Origin: GCA-003244245 sp035463315
Lineage (GTDB): Bacteria > Actinomycetota > Actinomycetes > Mycobacteriales > Pseudonocardiaceae
Direction: 5' to 3'
Assembly (NCBI GenBank): GCA_035463315.1
Contig: DATHTJ010000141.1
Location: 1 to 5,323 of the forward strand
DNA: 5,323 bases
Positions 4,883-5,323 of this stretch are shown here, in pieces. The position numbers were made by a program, and so were the translations under genes. Numbering within the stretch: the first letter of the stretch is position 1; each line of letters opens with the position of its first letter. The notes below the pieces were generated by a model. It was not told the DNA's origin and searched no databases. It worked only from the letters and a program-made list of their open reading frames with translations.

Positions 4883-5323
4883 ATGCGTCCTGACAACACC
4901 GCACCGATCATCGCCTCTGCCCGCAGGCGGCATGAACTCACACGGGCCAAAGCGATCCAGGCGCTGCGAGAGCTCGACCGCGCTGGCGCGCCGGTCACGT
5001 TCCAATCCGTCGCCGCCGCAGCTGCGGTGTCCAGATCCTGGCTCTACGCACAAACCGACATTCGCGCCGAGATCGAACGGCTACGCGAGGCCACCCGGCG
5101 GGCACCCATCCCACCGATCCCCGCCAGCCAACGCACTTCACAACCTTCGGCCCTGACCAGACTGGACGCAGCCCTCAAACGGAACCGAGAACTCGCCCAG
5201 GACAACCAGCGACTCCGCCGGCAACTCGCCGAAGCCCTCGGCGAACAACGCCGGGCGACAAAGCCGCGCAATCCCAACGATTCACCACCCGCACCCACCC
5301 GACCGCGTCGCTCTTCGGTAACG
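4883..5323 (+). CDS. TnpC-like (DUF6262-type) accessory protein of the disrupted element, 3' end beyond the window
   Basis: An open frame of 147 codons runs to the last base without a stop, so the protein is cut by the window. It starts with ATG behind AGAGGTG and overlaps the remnant recombinase gene by 11 bp. The N-terminus (about 15-68) has the same arrangement as the inserted element's TnpC: a basic helix, AGAPVTFQSVA, then VSRSWLYAQTDIRAEIERLR. This resembles a helix-turn-helix and is the recognisable core of DUF6262-type proteins. Residues about 88-125 are a charged coiled-coil-like helix, followed by a Pro/Arg/Ser-rich tail. It fits the partner of the split recombinase, making a second tnpB-tnpC pair. 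With its upstream gene broken, its expression probably depends on a promoter within the inserted element or is lost. Confidence 0.8.
   Translation, partial: MRPDNTAPIIASARRRHELTRAKAIQALRELDRAGAPVTFQSVAAAAAVSRSWLYAQTDIRAEIERLREATRRAPIPPIPASQRTSQPSALTRLDAALKRNRELAQDNQRLRRQLAEALGEQRRATKPRNPNDSPPAPTRPRRSSVT

Larger units (their letters stand above)
4383..4893 (+). pseudogene. C-terminal remnant of a second TnpB-like tyrosine recombinase, split by the element
   Basis: Read in the frame of the TTG at 4396, the sequence begins mid-motif as T-T-G-T-R-L-I-N, matching the box that follows the catalytic Arg-His in tyrosine recombinases (RHTxGTRLIN). It continues through LDVPQEVVRRILDHDS to Tyr at 4471-4473, nine residues after His at 4444-4446, the normal spacing for the last catalytic His and nucleophile. 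A C-terminal cluster of four Cys follows (81, 89, 95 and 98 counted from the TTG), comparable to the one in the element's TnpB, and then a helical tail. The core-binding domain, both catalytic Arg and the Lys are absent on this side. The frame has no Shine-Dalgarno sequence at its few start codons and is stopped just upstream at 4369-4371. The N-terminal half should lie left of the window. Codon usage looks less GC-biased than in the inserted element. Confidence 0.85.

Noticed and set aside
4396..4893. TTG at 4396 as the true start of an intact small gene
   Set aside because: The protein would begin inside a conserved recombinase box, with no Shine-Dalgarno sequence and none of the earlier catalytic residues. 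Readable residues T-T-G-T-R upstream of it show it is a truncated remnant.

Overview
The window carries a compact transposon of the Tn554 type (two tyrosine recombinases plus a small accessory protein, tnpA-tnpB-tnpC). It appears to sit inside the recombinase gene of a second, related element. Very high G+C, strong G/C bias at third codon positions, GTG starts and tightly overlapping stop/start codons suggest an actinomycete host. That is inference from composition and gene style, because no host chromosomal gene is visible.

Layout. Positions 2-13 and 4371-4382 are perfect 12-bp inverted repeats marking the element ends, which makes the element about 4.38 kb. The 111-bp left leader holds a small hairpin, a perfect 15-bp palindrome and an ACGT-rich subterminal site; a matching inverted subterminal site lies at 4313-4328. 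Three genes fill the interior on the + strand: tnpA (112-1248, 378 aa), tnpB (1245-3713, 822 aa, with a Cys-rich N-terminal region and a C-terminal four-Cys cluster) and tnpC (3710-4279, 189 aa, HTH-like and coiled-coil). They overlap as GTGA and ATGA, so they look like one translationally coupled operon. No passenger gene is present.

Immediately past the right repeat, from about 4383, an open frame reads as the C-terminal part of another tyrosine recombinase. It begins inside the conserved RHTxGTR box, so the H of HxxRH and everything N-terminal to it is missing from this side. It keeps the late catalytic His and Tyr and a C-terminal four-Cys cluster. It overlaps by 11 bp a second tnpC-like gene (4883 to the window end, still open), which has the same HTH-like N-terminus as the element's own TnpC. 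The interpretation is that one tnpABC element integrated into the active-site codons of a relative's tnpB, splitting it.

The upstream half of the split gene should lie just before base 1 and cannot be seen here. The nested insertion and the predicted attachment site (12-bp arm, 6-bp core GACGGG, 12-bp arm) are the main points to test.
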